From NCBI RefSeq assembly GCF_001005315.1, contig NZ_LBMG01000004.1, positions 1 to 64,000 of the forward strand: DNA of 64,000 nucleotides. Direction: 5' to 3'. Source of the DNA: Kordia jejudonensis. GTDB lineage: Bacteria; Bacteroidota; Bacteroidia; Flavobacteriales; Flavobacteriaceae. How positions within the stretch are numbered: the first letter of the stretch is position 1; every line of letters starts with the position of its first letter. Below the pieces are notes generated by a model. That model saw nothing but the letters and a program-made list of their open reading frames with translations. It had not been told where the DNA came from and ran no database searches. Positions 17,719 to 26,642 of the stretch are shown piece by piece. The position numbers and the translations under genes were made by a program.

Positions 17719-19050
17719 TTATTTATATTTTCTAAAAGCTTGAATGGTTTGATATATTCCGTAACCTACAAAAATTCTACCGATAAAATCCCATATAAAA
17801 AACCATGTTTGTGGGTTTTCGTCAATAGCTTTTATATAATCAAATCGGTGTGTTGGGTTTAGGAATTGTACAAAATATTCCCATTGCCATTTGTCGTAGT
17901 ATGTTATAAACTCAGAACTCTCTACATGAAATAAAGATAAGCTAAAGAACAAGCCACCAATCAAAACCGTGAAAAGCACACCTTGTATGTATGATGAGCC
18001 GAACCAATTTGAAATCGCATTTAAAGATAAGATCCCTAGATTTGCAATAGAATCTAAAAAATTACCATGTTTGAACTTTAGCCATGATTCTAAAAGAAGT
18101 GTTTTGCTTTCAAGTCTTTTGTAATGTACAGCGGCTATAAAGTTTTTTTGACTTTCCAAATGATATTTTAAAATTCGGTAGGTTTCTCGCTTATTTTCAA
18201 TAGGTATTAAATGATTTTTTGATACTGCATTTTCATACACTTGTTCATAAGCTCTGGTAAATGAATATGTATAAGAATCTTTTTTATAAATAGCATTCAC
18301 ATCTTTATAAATAGATGTATATGTTTTAAAATTATTAATTCTTAACTTAAATAAACTTAAACTTCCTTTAATTATTGCTAAGGAAATATCGAATCCTTTT
18401 TCTGCAAATGCACCTCTCAATAACATTAGATCTTTAACAACTGTATATGAAAACAAAACATTTTCTTTAAATGTTACTGCTGAAAAAACTACAATACCGA
18501 AAAACTTAGTTTTATGAAAAGTTACAGGTTTGTGAAATGTACTCTGAAAAAAATTAATTAAATTATGAAAAGTAGTTCCTCTAAAATTTACTTCGTATAT
18601 TTCACAAGTATATAATTTTAATTTTCCTCCTTTGTTATTTTCTTCATTTCCTATATCAGTATTGCCACAGTACAAATGATTAATTACACAATATAATAGT
18701 TTTACATTACAAGAAATAGAAGCTATTTTTAAGTTTTTACTCAAAAAATGACAGTTGTAAAATTCAATTTTTAATTTAACATTTTCAATATCAATAATAT
18801 CTGTAGCTTTATAGAAATAACAATTTTCAAAAGAAAGATAGTCTTCAGTTTCTTTTAAATCAGAGTTTTCATTTATAAAATTAAAAAAACGGAGAACGCA
18901 AAAATGAAAATGAATATCAACTGAATTAATTCTATATAACAAAAGGTTAGATGCTGGTAAAATTTGTTTTGAATGTTTTTCATTTGTAAATAAGTCATTT
19001 CTACAAATTTTAATCAACTCCTCTAAACTATTTGCTACTCGTCTTTCCAT
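17719..19050 (-). CDS. pentapeptide-repeat-like membrane protein inside the hsd operon
   Basis: A 443-residue protein. The first 230 residues contain many F-centred beta-repeat segments (ENCYFYKA, FYNCHFLSK, LYTCEIYEVNFRGTTFHN, HKTKFFGIVVFSAVTF), which resemble degenerate pentapeptide repeats forming a right-handed beta helix. A helical linker with the RETYRILKYHLESQKN motif follows, as seen in some pentapeptide-repeat membrane proteins. One clear TM helix (about 355-375) and a second hydrophobic segment near 415-432 end the protein. It lies between hsdS (10 bp) and the coiled-coil gene, in the same operon. Such genes are not part of the standard R-M machinery; a backup membrane effector or anti-phage role is conceivable but unproven. 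Confidence 0.6.
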   Translation of the reverse strand: MERRVANSLEELIKICRNDLFTNEKHSKQILPASNLLLYRINSVDIHFHFCVLRFFNFINENSDLKETEDYLSFENCYFYKATDIIDIENVKLKIEFYNCHFLSKNLKIASISCNVKLLYCVINHLYCGNTDIGNEENNKGGKLKLYTCEIYEVNFRGTTFHNLINFFQSTFHKPVTFHKTKFFGIVVFSAVTFKENVLFSYTVVKDLMLLRGAFAEKGFDISLAIIKGSLSLFKLRINNFKTYTSIYKDVNAIYKKDSYTYSFTRAYEQVYENAVSKNHLIPIENKRETYRILKYHLESQKNFIAAVHYKRLESKTLLLESWLKFKHGNFLDSIANLGILSLNAISNWFGSSYIQGVLFTVLIGGLFFSLSLFHVESSEFITYYDKWQWEYFVQFLNPTHRFDYIKAIDENPQTWFFIWDFIGRIFVGYGIYQTIQAFRKYK

Positions 19051-19060
19051 ATTAAATCAA

Positions 19061-20320
19061 CTAAACAAACATCTGCTGCAACAACCCTTTTTTAAACTGT
19101 TGCGTGTTTTCTATTTGGGTGGCTACCAATGCTATTTTATTGTCTATAGCGGATAAAAAGGTTGCGATTTTGGTTTGTTCTTTTAGTGACGGTAATTGGA
19201 TTTTTAATTTATTTAATGATTCTTGATTAATATTAGTATTTGCACTTGTGGTACTTAAAGAAATTAAATTATTTCTGAAACTTTTACTAGAAAAACAATA
19301 TTTTTTATAGTTCAAATCAATTTTAATTTTATTATCTCGAAATCTAATTAAAAACCCACTGTAAACAGTATTTTTTAAATCTCTTAACACAACGGATGTT
19401 TCTCCAACACCAGATTGCTTAACTGATGATCGTATGAATAAAACATCTCCTTTTTTTAACTCATACAACTCTAATTCTTTATCATTAACGTTTACTAAAT
19501 CAAGGTCTAAGTCAGAAATAGTTGGTTTGCCAAATACATCCATTAAATTGATAAATGGAAACCCAAAACCGAAATCTTTTTTATCTTTATTAATGCCATT
19601 TTTAAATTCTCCAACATCCTTCAATCTCTTTTCTTCCCACTTCGGAAACTCATTTCCATCAACATCTTTAAATCGTAATTGCTGACTGAATATTTGTTGC
19701 ATGACACCTTTTTTGTAGTGCGTCAAATGGTCTTTTTTTTGTTGTAATAGATTGAGTTTGGTATCTACGGACGAAAGAAAGGATGCTATTTTTTTTTGTT
19801 CTTTTAAGGATGGAAACCCGATTTTAAATTCTTTTATTTGTTTAGAGCTTATATGAGGTATTCCCGAACTCGTATTAACAACATCAACGTATCTATGAAA
19901 CTTACTAGAAAAAATATGTTGATATATATATCTTATATCTGACAACCTATTAGCTCGTATTCTAGCGACTCTTTGAATTAATAGAGAACCTTTATCTTTA
20001 TCAGTTATCAATGCAACATTTTTGCCAACTTTAGAACCATCCATTCCAAGTACCAAGTCGTCAACTTCTAATATTATTTTTTTGAATTTGGATATGTCTC
20101 CTTTGTAGTATCTATCTATATTAACATCATGTCTTATGTAACCCTCAGTAATATTAATACCTCTAAGTATTCGCGTACCTGCTTCATCTTCAGAAATATC
20201 ATCTCCTTTGAAAGCATGACCTGACAGTAAATCAATATAATTACCAATTGGTTCAATTTTCCAATCTTCTGAAAACTCCTTAAATCGCAACTTCGGTACT
20301 TTGTTAACGTCTTTCTGCAT
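19061..20320 (-). CDS. hsdS: type I restriction-modification specificity subunit S (HsdS)
   Basis: A 419-residue DNA recognition subunit with two target recognition domains (about 10-150 and 215-360), each followed by a conserved helical spacer: FPSLKEQKKIASFLSSVDTKL and LPSLKEQTKIATFLSAIDNKI (one per half). The two spacers set the distance between the halves of a bipartite target. The start lies 1 bp after the hsdM stop, which implies coupling. No inverted repeats or extra TRD fragments that would indicate shuffling are seen. Confidence 0.95.
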   Translation of the reverse strand: MQKDVNKVPKLRFKEFSEDWKIEPIGNYIDLLSGHAFKGDDISEDEAGTRILRGINITEGYIRHDVNIDRYYKGDISKFKKIILEVDDLVLGMDGSKVGKNVALITDKDKGSLLIQRVARIRANRLSDIRYIYQHIFSSKFHRYVDVVNTSSGIPHISSKQIKEFKIGFPSLKEQKKIASFLSSVDTKLNLLQQKKDHLTHYKKGVMQQIFSQQLRFKDVDGNEFPKWEEKRLKDVGEFKNGINKDKKDFGFGFPFINLMDVFGKPTISDLDLDLVNVNDKELELYELKKGDVLFIRSSVKQSGVGETSVVLRDLKNTVYSGFLIRFRDNKIKIDLNYKKYCFSSKSFRNNLISLSTTSANTNINQESLNKLKIQLPSLKEQTKIATFLSAIDNKIALVATQIENTQQFKKGLLQQMFV

Positions 20321-20321
20321 A

Positions 20322-21884
20322 CTAAAACGGTGTTTTTATATTCAATTGTTGACAAAAGTCCGCTATGGTGGTGTTTACTTCGGCAATTTCCGTTTCTAGG
20401 GCTTGTAAGGCGTTGGCAACTTCGTTTAGGTCTACGGCTTCTTCTACTTCAAAGGTGTCTACGTAGCGCGGTATGTTTAGGTTATAGTCGTTTTCTATAA
20501 TCTCGTCCATTGTGGCTACATAGCTAAATTTGTCAATGGTGGTACGCTCTCTAAACGTGGTTACAATTTTGTCAATATGTTCCTCTTGCAACTTATTTTT
20601 GTTACCGTCTTTTTCAAATTCTTTGCTCGCGTCAATAAAAAGTACGTTTTCGCTATGTACACGGCATTTGCTCAATACCAATATTGCCGTGGGGATACTT
20701 GTCCCAAAAAAGATATTCGGTGGTAAGCCAATGACAGCATCTAAATAGTTGAGGTTTTCAATTAGGTACTGGCGTATCGTTCCTTCTGCCGAACCTCTAA
20801 ATAAAACACCATGCGGTAATACGCACGCCATTGTTCCGTTTTCTGCCAATTGGTGTATCATGTGTTGCACAAAGGCAAAATCGGCTTTGCTTGTTGGCGC
20901 AAGTCGTCCGTATTGGCTAAAACGGTCATCGTTTTCATTGATCGGGTTGTTTTTCCCTTTCCATTTTGCCGAAAATGGTGGATTGGCTACAATGGCTTCA
21001 AAACGTTGTTCGGTGTGTTGTGGTTTTTCTAAGGTATCTTCTTGGCGTATGTCAAACTGACGAAAGTGTACATCGTGCAATATCATGTTCATACGTGCTA
21101 AGTTGTAGGTCGTACGGTTTAATTCTTGTCCGTAAAACTCGCTTACCTCAACTTCACGCGCTACACGTAACAATAGCGAACCACTTCCGCAGGTTGGGTC
21201 GTATACATTTTTGAGTCGTTTTTTGCCTGTTGTGACTATTTGTGCCAGTATTTTAGAAACTTGTTGCGGCGTGTAAAATTCGCCTGCTTTTTTTCCTGCG
21301 CCACTTGCAAACTGTGAAATTAGATATTCGTATGCGTCTCCGAGTACATCGGCTTCGGTGTCTTCTAAGGCAAAGTCTATTTTATCTAAATGAAATAATA
21401 CTTTTGCAATGAGTTTGTTTCGTGCTTCTGCGCTTCTGCCTAATTTTGTACTTGTTAAGTCGAGGTCTTCAAAAAGTTGGTTAAAATCGTCTTCGCTTTC
21501 CGTTCCCATCGTGCTTTGTTCGATGCTGTTTAAGATGCTTTCTAGGTCTTCCAGTATAAAATTGTCTTCAACTTCGGTATTGGCGTTTCCTTTTTTTGCA
21601 ATGGCACTAAACAATTCGTTTGGCAGTAAAAAGTACCCTAATTGTAATAAGGATTCTTCTTTGATGGCTTCCAAATCGTCTTCGTTGGTTACGTTCGCGT
21701 AGTCTTTGATGTCTTCCGTTTCCAGTAGACTATTGGCGTATAGGTATTGTTTTTCGGATAAGTATTTGTAAAAGATAAACCCAAGTATGTAATCTCTAAA
21801 TTCGTCTGCATCCATTTTGCCACGTAGTTCGTTGGCAATGTTCCACAATTGGGTTTCTAAGAGTTTTTTTTGATCTTCTGACAT
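20322..21884 (-). CDS. hsdM: type I restriction-modification DNA methyltransferase (HsdM)
   Basis: A 520-residue N6-adenine methyltransferase subunit. An N-terminal helical domain (LWNIANELRGKMDADEFRDYILG) is followed by the SAM-binding motif DPTCGSGSLLLRV (about 223-235) and the catalytic NPPF motif (ANPPFSAKW). The C-terminus contacts HsdS. It is the first gene of the five-gene operon hsdM-hsdS-(membrane protein)-(coiled coil)-hsdR; a promoter should lie in the AT-rich 131 bp upstream. Confidence 0.96.
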   Translation of the reverse strand: MSEDQKKLLETQLWNIANELRGKMDADEFRDYILGFIFYKYLSEKQYLYANSLLETEDIKDYANVTNEDDLEAIKEESLLQLGYFLLPNELFSAIAKKGNANTEVEDNFILEDLESILNSIEQSTMGTESEDDFNQLFEDLDLTSTKLGRSAEARNKLIAKVLFHLDKIDFALEDTEADVLGDAYEYLISQFASGAGKKAGEFYTPQQVSKILAQIVTTGKKRLKNVYDPTCGSGSLLLRVAREVEVSEFYGQELNRTTYNLARMNMILHDVHFRQFDIRQEDTLEKPQHTEQRFEAIVANPPFSAKWKGKNNPINENDDRFSQYGRLAPTSKADFAFVQHMIHQLAENGTMACVLPHGVLFRGSAEGTIRQYLIENLNYLDAVIGLPPNIFFGTSIPTAILVLSKCRVHSENVLFIDASKEFEKDGNKNKLQEEHIDKIVTTFRERTTIDKFSYVATMDEIIENDYNLNIPRYVDTFEVEEAVDLNEVANALQALETEIAEVNTTIADFCQQLNIKTPF

Positions 21885-22016
21885 GAATTTGAATAAGTAA
21901 GAATTTTAATATTTCCGAAAATACTAAATTTTAGTTTGTGATACTTCCTGTATTTTAAAAACCTTGTTACAATAGTACATTTTAGCTAGTATTAATTTTT
22001 ACGGGAAACCTCATCT

Positions 22017-22655
22017 TTATGGTATATTTTCATATTTATACACAACTTTTCGTAGTGCTTCACACCGCTTTATATCGTAGTGCATCATTTTTTCTTTTAG
22101 CTGACGTAATTTTTTAAAGTGTCGGGTTTCTTTTCCACGATAGGTTCTTTTCCATTGTTTGAATGTTAGTAGGTACTTTTCAAACGATTCAACTTGCCTT
22201 TTATAATTAAAGTACATGGTGTTGTTGTACCAATCTTTAGATGCTATTTGCGAGTTGTAAAATAGTCGTTGTCCGTAATGGTCTTTGTAATAATCACGAT
22301 GTAAAAACAAATCGTTTCCATATGTGGAATATAAAACCCGCGCACGCTTTCCTGTTTTTGGACACCTAAAATATAAAACTTGTCCTTTGCCTAAATTACT
22401 AGGAACTGATACCAACTGTATTTTGTAATCGTGTTTTGTCGTACTACCGTAACGGTTGGTTGTGGTATACATAACATGTAGATATTTTTCATTTTCAAAT
22501 ACTTTACTTTCAAAAGATATTGCACCACCATGTTCCCAATTTATTGAGCCGCCTAAATGACGATTTTTACATATTGAACCATCCTTTAACATAATTCGTA
22601 AATCTAGTTTACATGCGCTTTCTATGCTTTGTGCGGTTGTTGTATTTCTTCCCAT
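22017..22655 (-). CDS. unknown protein, paralogue of 14021-14608 (copy A)
   Basis: A 212-residue protein related to the 195-residue product at 14021. Shared features include the VSVPSNLGKGQVLYFRCPKTGKR block, the following strand with LFLHRD, a YNSQIASKDW segment and a Lys-rich helical C-terminus with a DIKRCEAL helix. No known domain is recognised. It sits between the Rep-like gene and hsdM, on the opposite side of the R-M cassette from its paralogue. A nucleic-acid-binding role is suggested by the basic C-terminus only. Confidence 0.65.
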   Translation of the reverse strand: MGRNTTTAQSIESACKLDLRIMLKDGSICKNRHLGGSINWEHGGAISFESKVFENEKYLHVMYTTTNRYGSTTKHDYKIQLVSVPSNLGKGQVLYFRCPKTGKRARVLYSTYGNDLFLHRDYYKDHYGQRLFYNSQIASKDWYNNTMYFNYKRQVESFEKYLLTFKQWKRTYRGKETRHFKKLRQLKEKMMHYDIKRCEALRKVVYKYENIP

Positions 22656-22678
22656 AATAACCTAAATCTTTAAGAGAA

Positions 22679-22775
22679 CTTTACACGATGTAAATGTGTA
22701 AAGAATATCACTATACTTTGAACTGTTAATTATTACACACATGCATTTTTAGAAAGTTGGTTAATTATTACACAC
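22679..22775. other. iteron-like repeats and hairpin beside the Rep-like gene (possible origin)
   Basis: ctttacac (22679-22686) and gtgtaaag (22696-22703) form a perfect 8-bp inverted repeat with a 9-base loop. Next to it gttaattattacacac occurs twice in direct orientation at 22725-22740 and 22760-22775, spaced 35 bp. All four share the TTACAC/GTGTAA core. The repeats overlap the 3' end of the Rep-like gene, a position where origins of small replicons are often found. Confidence 0.45.
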
Positions 22776-23677
22776 TTTTGAATGATGTTTTGCTTTATGA
22801 TTTGATGCAAGTTTGTTGAGTTGTCCTTATTGATTTTCGCCAATCGTTTCTTGTGTCGATCTCTGTGGTTTGGTTTTAAATCATCAATCCAGTATCTAGG
22901 ATTGGAATAGTTGTTTATTTGCTCTTTTTGACACGTTGAAAGGTTCTTTTTGTTAATTGTATTATCAAAGTAAACAACCTCATCAAAACGCTTTAAAAGT
23001 AAGTCTTTTGCCTTGTTTAGTGTTGAGGTGTTTATATCTGCAAACGTTTTGACTCCGATATGTTTTATTTCTTCCATCTTAAAAATTTTTAGCTCTACAC
23101 GTAGCGTATTTTTTGCCATTCCGTATTGTCGTGACTTGTTGTAAATTTTTAGAAAATATCTTTGATGCACCACTTGTGCAAAACTTCTTTTATGTTTTTC
23201 CTCAAACAAAATACCTTTGTGGAAAAGCAGTCCATTTATGTATGTGTTTGGATTGAAATTTATGTTTGTATTTACGCCAAATTCAATGTTTTGTAGGACC
23301 ATTTGATGAGGTTTGCAATTGAATAACATTTGCAAATAGTTTCTAATTTCAAAAATGTCATCGATTGTAAATTGATTGCCGTTAAAACCTTTGTATTTGG
23401 CTTTTTGCTGTTTTGTCAACGTATCGTAAAAAGGTGCTTTGATTCCGTGAATCGAATTTCGCATTTTGTGGATGCTTCCTGAAAACTGTATAAAACCGTT
23501 ATCATATACTTTGATTTTGCAAAAGTGATGTTTTGCTACAATGTATTTTTGACATTCGCCAGTAGTTTCAGAAATAACTCTATTGAAGTCTAAAAAATCG
23601 TGTGTAGTCAGATAGTTGGTATCTGCATTTCGGATTGCTATTTTAATGTAGTCGATCACTTTGGAAGTATGAAACAT
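22733..23677 (-). CDS. Rep-like protein (putative replication initiator of the element)
   Basis: A 314-residue basic protein. The stretch FLKIYNKSRQYG followed by NTLRVELKI resembles the K(I)YDKxxx...RxE pattern seen in Rep proteins of filamentous phages and rolling-circle plasmids, and an N-terminal HxH-containing segment (AKHHFCKIKVYDNG) could supply metal ligands. This assignment is tentative. It lies 7 bp downstream of the excisionase-like gene and beside iteron-like repeats at 22679-22775, which supports a replication role. An alternative is a phage/plasmid DNA-binding protein of another kind. Confidence 0.5.
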   Translation of the reverse strand: MFHTSKVIDYIKIAIRNADTNYLTTHDFLDFNRVISETTGECQKYIVAKHHFCKIKVYDNGFIQFSGSIHKMRNSIHGIKAPFYDTLTKQQKAKYKGFNGNQFTIDDIFEIRNYLQMLFNCKPHQMVLQNIEFGVNTNINFNPNTYINGLLFHKGILFEEKHKRSFAQVVHQRYFLKIYNKSRQYGMAKNTLRVELKIFKMEEIKHIGVKTFADINTSTLNKAKDLLLKRFDEVVYFDNTINKKNLSTCQKEQINNYSNPRYWIDDLKPNHRDRHKKRLAKINKDNSTNLHQIIKQNIIQKCVIINQLSKNACV

Positions 23678-23684
23678 CGTGAGA

Positions 23685-23999
23685 TTATTTCTTTTTCTTT
23701 CCTAGAAAGTCGTCGGCTTCGGCTTGAATTTCGGAGACTGTTTTGACTTTTCCCTCTTTAATCCAGTTGATAATACTAGACTTTAAAAACATTAATTTCC
23801 TGCCTTGTTTAAAAAAGGGAATTTTGTTTTTTTGAGTATAACTGTAAAGCGTAGGAACTGATAAGTTTAAAAGCTTTGAACATTCTTTAATAGTTAGAAT
23901 TTGTTCCGAGTCTTTTTCGTTTGAAGTTTGATGTAGCAATAAGCCTTTTAATTCGCTTATTTCATTTCGTAGTGAAGTAAATTCTTTTTGTAAATCCAT
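23685..23999 (-). CDS. helix-turn-helix protein, excisionase-like
   Basis: 104 residues from the ATG at 23999 (a TTG 14 codons upstream is less likely). A short N-terminal coiled coil is followed by a MerR/excisionase-type HTH: ILTIKECSKLLNLSVPTLYSY and the wing KIPFFKQGRKLMFLKSSI. Proteins of this type act as recombination directionality factors in Bacteroidetes integrative elements. It is placed between the interrupted gene and the Rep-like gene, on the same strand as the integrase, consistent with a Xis role. Confidence 0.75.
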   Translation of the reverse strand: MDLQKEFTSLRNEISELKGLLLHQTSNEKDSEQILTIKECSKLLNLSVPTLYSYTQKNKIPFFKQGRKLMFLKSSIINWIKEGKVKTVSEIQAEADDFLGKKKK

Positions 24000-24080
24000 T
24001 GTAACAAGTTTTTTTGTTGAACTTGTCGCAAATGAACTCAATAGTTATTACCCGCTATTTCCTTGATTTGCCAAAGGAAA

Positions 24081-25214
24081 TTAGGTAACTATTTTTAGTA
24101 GTAAGTCTTTGTAGTTGTCGTCATAAATCTTTGATGTGTTATCAAAAGTTTTTCCATCTTTTCCTAAGTTAAAGTCTTTGATTTCATGATTACAAACCTC
24201 TGCCAAAACTTGTCTATTGAATTTCTTATTAATAATACCTTTGGTTTGTAAATGATTAATCCAACAACAAATAACGCCCTTATGTTTTCTTGGTTTACCT
24301 ATGAAGTTCCAATTTTCATCTATTACAGGATTTTCAACTTGATATAGTGCATTGATATATTTTTCGTAATCATCAACGGTAAAAATTTCTTTGAAAGTGT
24401 TGGTTTTTGTTTTTTTTGCATCTACAATATTTTCTTCATAAGATTTGATTTTTTCAATCAAGTCATTTAAAGCTACTTTATATTTAGAAAGCAATTGTAC
24501 TTTAAAAACTTTTTTAAGATGGTCTAAGGTGTCGTATTTGAATTCTGTTTGTTTATTACCTTCTAGGTTTTTAAAAATGTAATAATACCTAAATTCATAA
24601 TTATCTATTCTTTTACAAAATGATTCAAAGTGTTTACTTTCGAGAGGTTATAATTTACTTTGCAAATCAAAATTCCCAGTAGTATGGTAATGATCCAAAT
24701 AATATTTACAACTAAAATCTACAATAGCTTTGGGGAATTGATTTTCTATTAAGTTAATTATGTTTATACATCTTGATACAATTTGGTTAATAGAAAAATT
24801 TTTAAAACTATAATTTTTTATAAAATGTTTTTTACCGTAGATAGTACTAAAGAGTTGCCAATAGCCATCGTTTTCTAAAGTCGATATAGTATGGAAATCT
24901 GTTTCAGAAACTACGCCGCTTGTTCCATCTTCATTGAAGTAATTAAACCCGTTTTTTATGATTTTATAAGGTAATCCATCCAAATCTATGTTCCATAGTT
25001 CAACAATGTTTGTGCATTTTTGATTTATGTTTTTTAATGCTTCTATATTTTTACACTCATTATTTAAAACAAATGATTGAAGTTTAAAATAACTAATAAA
25101 ATTATCGTTATCATTTACTAAGAAATTATATATAATAGATTTTTTTTGTAGGTCGTTCTTGAGTAAATTCTCAATTTTAGTGAGCTGTAATGTTAGAATG
25201 TTTACTATATCCAT
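24081..25214 (-). pseudogene. unknown element gene interrupted by one in-frame stop
   Basis: The ATG at 25214 overlaps the integrase stop by one base (TGATG). The frame stays open for 188 codons to a TAA at 24648-24650 and then, in the same frame and without any shift, continues for another 188 codons to 24081. Read-through around the stop gives ...FDLQSKL-stop-PLESKHFESFC..., and both sides have the same style of Lys/Asn/Ile-rich soluble protein. A single base change (for example from CAA, GAA or AAA) therefore split one gene of about 377 residues. The downstream half could restart at a TTG near 24494. I do not recognise a family. Confidence 0.7.
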
Positions 25215-26482
25215 CAAAAATCCATTAAATTTTTTGCAAACTCTTTTTTGGTTTCATCTTCAAAACCAGCAAAGTAATTTTTGGTAACACTTAAATTACT
25301 ATGATTTAAAGCATCGCTTATAAACTCCATAGATGCACCTTTCTGTATAGATAACGTTGCAAATGAATGTCGCGCCCAATACGTAGATATTTTAAATGTA
25401 AAGCCATTGTTTTTGGCTAACTTGTTAAAGTGTAGATTTACGAAACTTGTAAAGTTTTTAATCTTTCGTTGTTGTTCTGCTACATCATCATCTTTTAAAA
25501 ATATTGGGAAAATAACCTGCTTTTTGGTTTGGGTTTTATGTCCGTATTTTTCAATGATGCTTTTGGCATAATCATTTAAAAACACCCTAATTTCTTTTAG
25601 GTTTCCTTTCTTAGTATTAATTGTTTTAGCACGAAAGTATTTAATCGTATCATCGTTTAAATTTTCGTACCTCAACAGAGCAATATCTTTCATATTCATT
25701 CCATTACATGCATAACTAAAAAACCAAAAATCCTTTGCTTTTTCTTGTTCGGGTGTTTGCGGTTCTGCATTGAAAAGAATGGCTAATTGTTGTTTTGAAA
25801 GTGCTTGTTTCTTTTGTGTGGTTTGTGGTATTTGATATTTGCCTTTTCCAAAGGGATAAATTTCTCTTTTGATCTCATTTTCTCTTATAGCATCATTGAA
25901 AATAGTACGTAATGTTCTTAGGTAAATTGAAACGGTGGTAAGGCTTCTCTCTTTATCATTGGTCATATACTTTTCATACTTATTCAACAAATCAACCGTA
26001 ACATCATAGAAAGTGAGTTTTTTTAAAGTTGTTTTTGTCTTTAACTTTAAAAAGGAATCAAATGTTTTTAGTGTCAAATCATAATTACTAGCAGTAGATA
26101 ACTGTTTGTTGTCTTTTAAAGCTTTGATTTTGTTTTGATAATGGTACTTTACATTAATTGAAGCATCTTTTGCCCTAAACATTTTCTTTTCAAAAGTTTC
26201 GAAAGTAAAAGGGTTGAGGTTCTTGGCAACATCTTCTGCATTACTCTGAATACGTTGCACAAGTATTTTAGTTTCTTTTTTCTTTCCACGTACTTTGGTA
26301 TCTGAATTGAAAATTTCTTCAAAGTCTGTTATACTTAAATCAATTCCAGTAGGGTAGAGCTTGGCTTTTTTTGTGAGGTTGGAATATAAACGAAGTTTTA
26401 CAGGGAAAAGGGTGTTAATTTTTTTACTTGATTTTCTTCTATCCAGATAGATAGATGTATTATACTGCATAGTCCTGTCCAT
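25214..26482 (-). CDS. tyrosine-type site-specific integrase
   Basis: A 422-residue phage-integrase family recombinase of the Bacteroidetes type. It has an N-terminal arm-binding region, a core-binding (SAM-like) domain at about 105-205, and a catalytic domain from about 225. Catalytic residues appear in order: an Arg in the ALLRYENL region, Lys in the following beta hairpin, HxxR-like WARHSFATLS, an H/N near LNHSNLSVTKN and the nucleophilic Tyr in NYFAGF. The gene reads inward from attR, and a 25-bp repeat that also occurs near attL lies 20 bp upstream of its start. It mediates integration at tRNA-Arg. Confidence 0.95.
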   Translation of the reverse strand: MDRTMQYNTSIYLDRRKSSKKINTLFPVKLRLYSNLTKKAKLYPTGIDLSITDFEEIFNSDTKVRGKKKETKILVQRIQSNAEDVAKNLNPFTFETFEKKMFRAKDASINVKYHYQNKIKALKDNKQLSTASNYDLTLKTFDSFLKLKTKTTLKKLTFYDVTVDLLNKYEKYMTNDKERSLTTVSIYLRTLRTIFNDAIRENEIKREIYPFGKGKYQIPQTTQKKQALSKQQLAILFNAEPQTPEQEKAKDFWFFSYACNGMNMKDIALLRYENLNDDTIKYFRAKTINTKKGNLKEIRVFLNDYAKSIIEKYGHKTQTKKQVIFPIFLKDDDVAEQQRKIKNFTSFVNLHFNKLAKNNGFTFKISTYWARHSFATLSIQKGASMEFISDALNHSNLSVTKNYFAGFEDETKKEFAKNLMDF

Positions 26483-26502
26483 TAGTTAGTTACTAAGTTA
26501 AG

Positions 26503-26527
26503 AATTTGCACAAAATTTGCACAAAAA
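26503..26527 (+). repeat. candidate right arm-type integrase site
   Basis: Identical 25-mer to 13281-13305, in the same orientation, 20 bp upstream of the integrase ATG. It could also let the integrase regulate its own gene. Confidence 0.6.
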
Positions 26528-26642
26528 TGTTATTAATAAACTACCAATACTTATTAACAACTATAAAGTGAATCTTTGTGAAGTACTGTAAATACTAAGA
26601 AACTGATAATTGTAATAAATATTGATAGTCAAATAATTACGA

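Noticed and set aside
19061-20320. Phase-variable hsdS with invertible repeats
   Set aside because: No second hsdS fragment, inverted repeats or recombinase dedicated to it was found.
24081-25214. RteC-like regulator identity for the interrupted gene
   Set aside because: Position beside an integrase suggested it, but the characteristic RteC motifs could not be found in the sequence.
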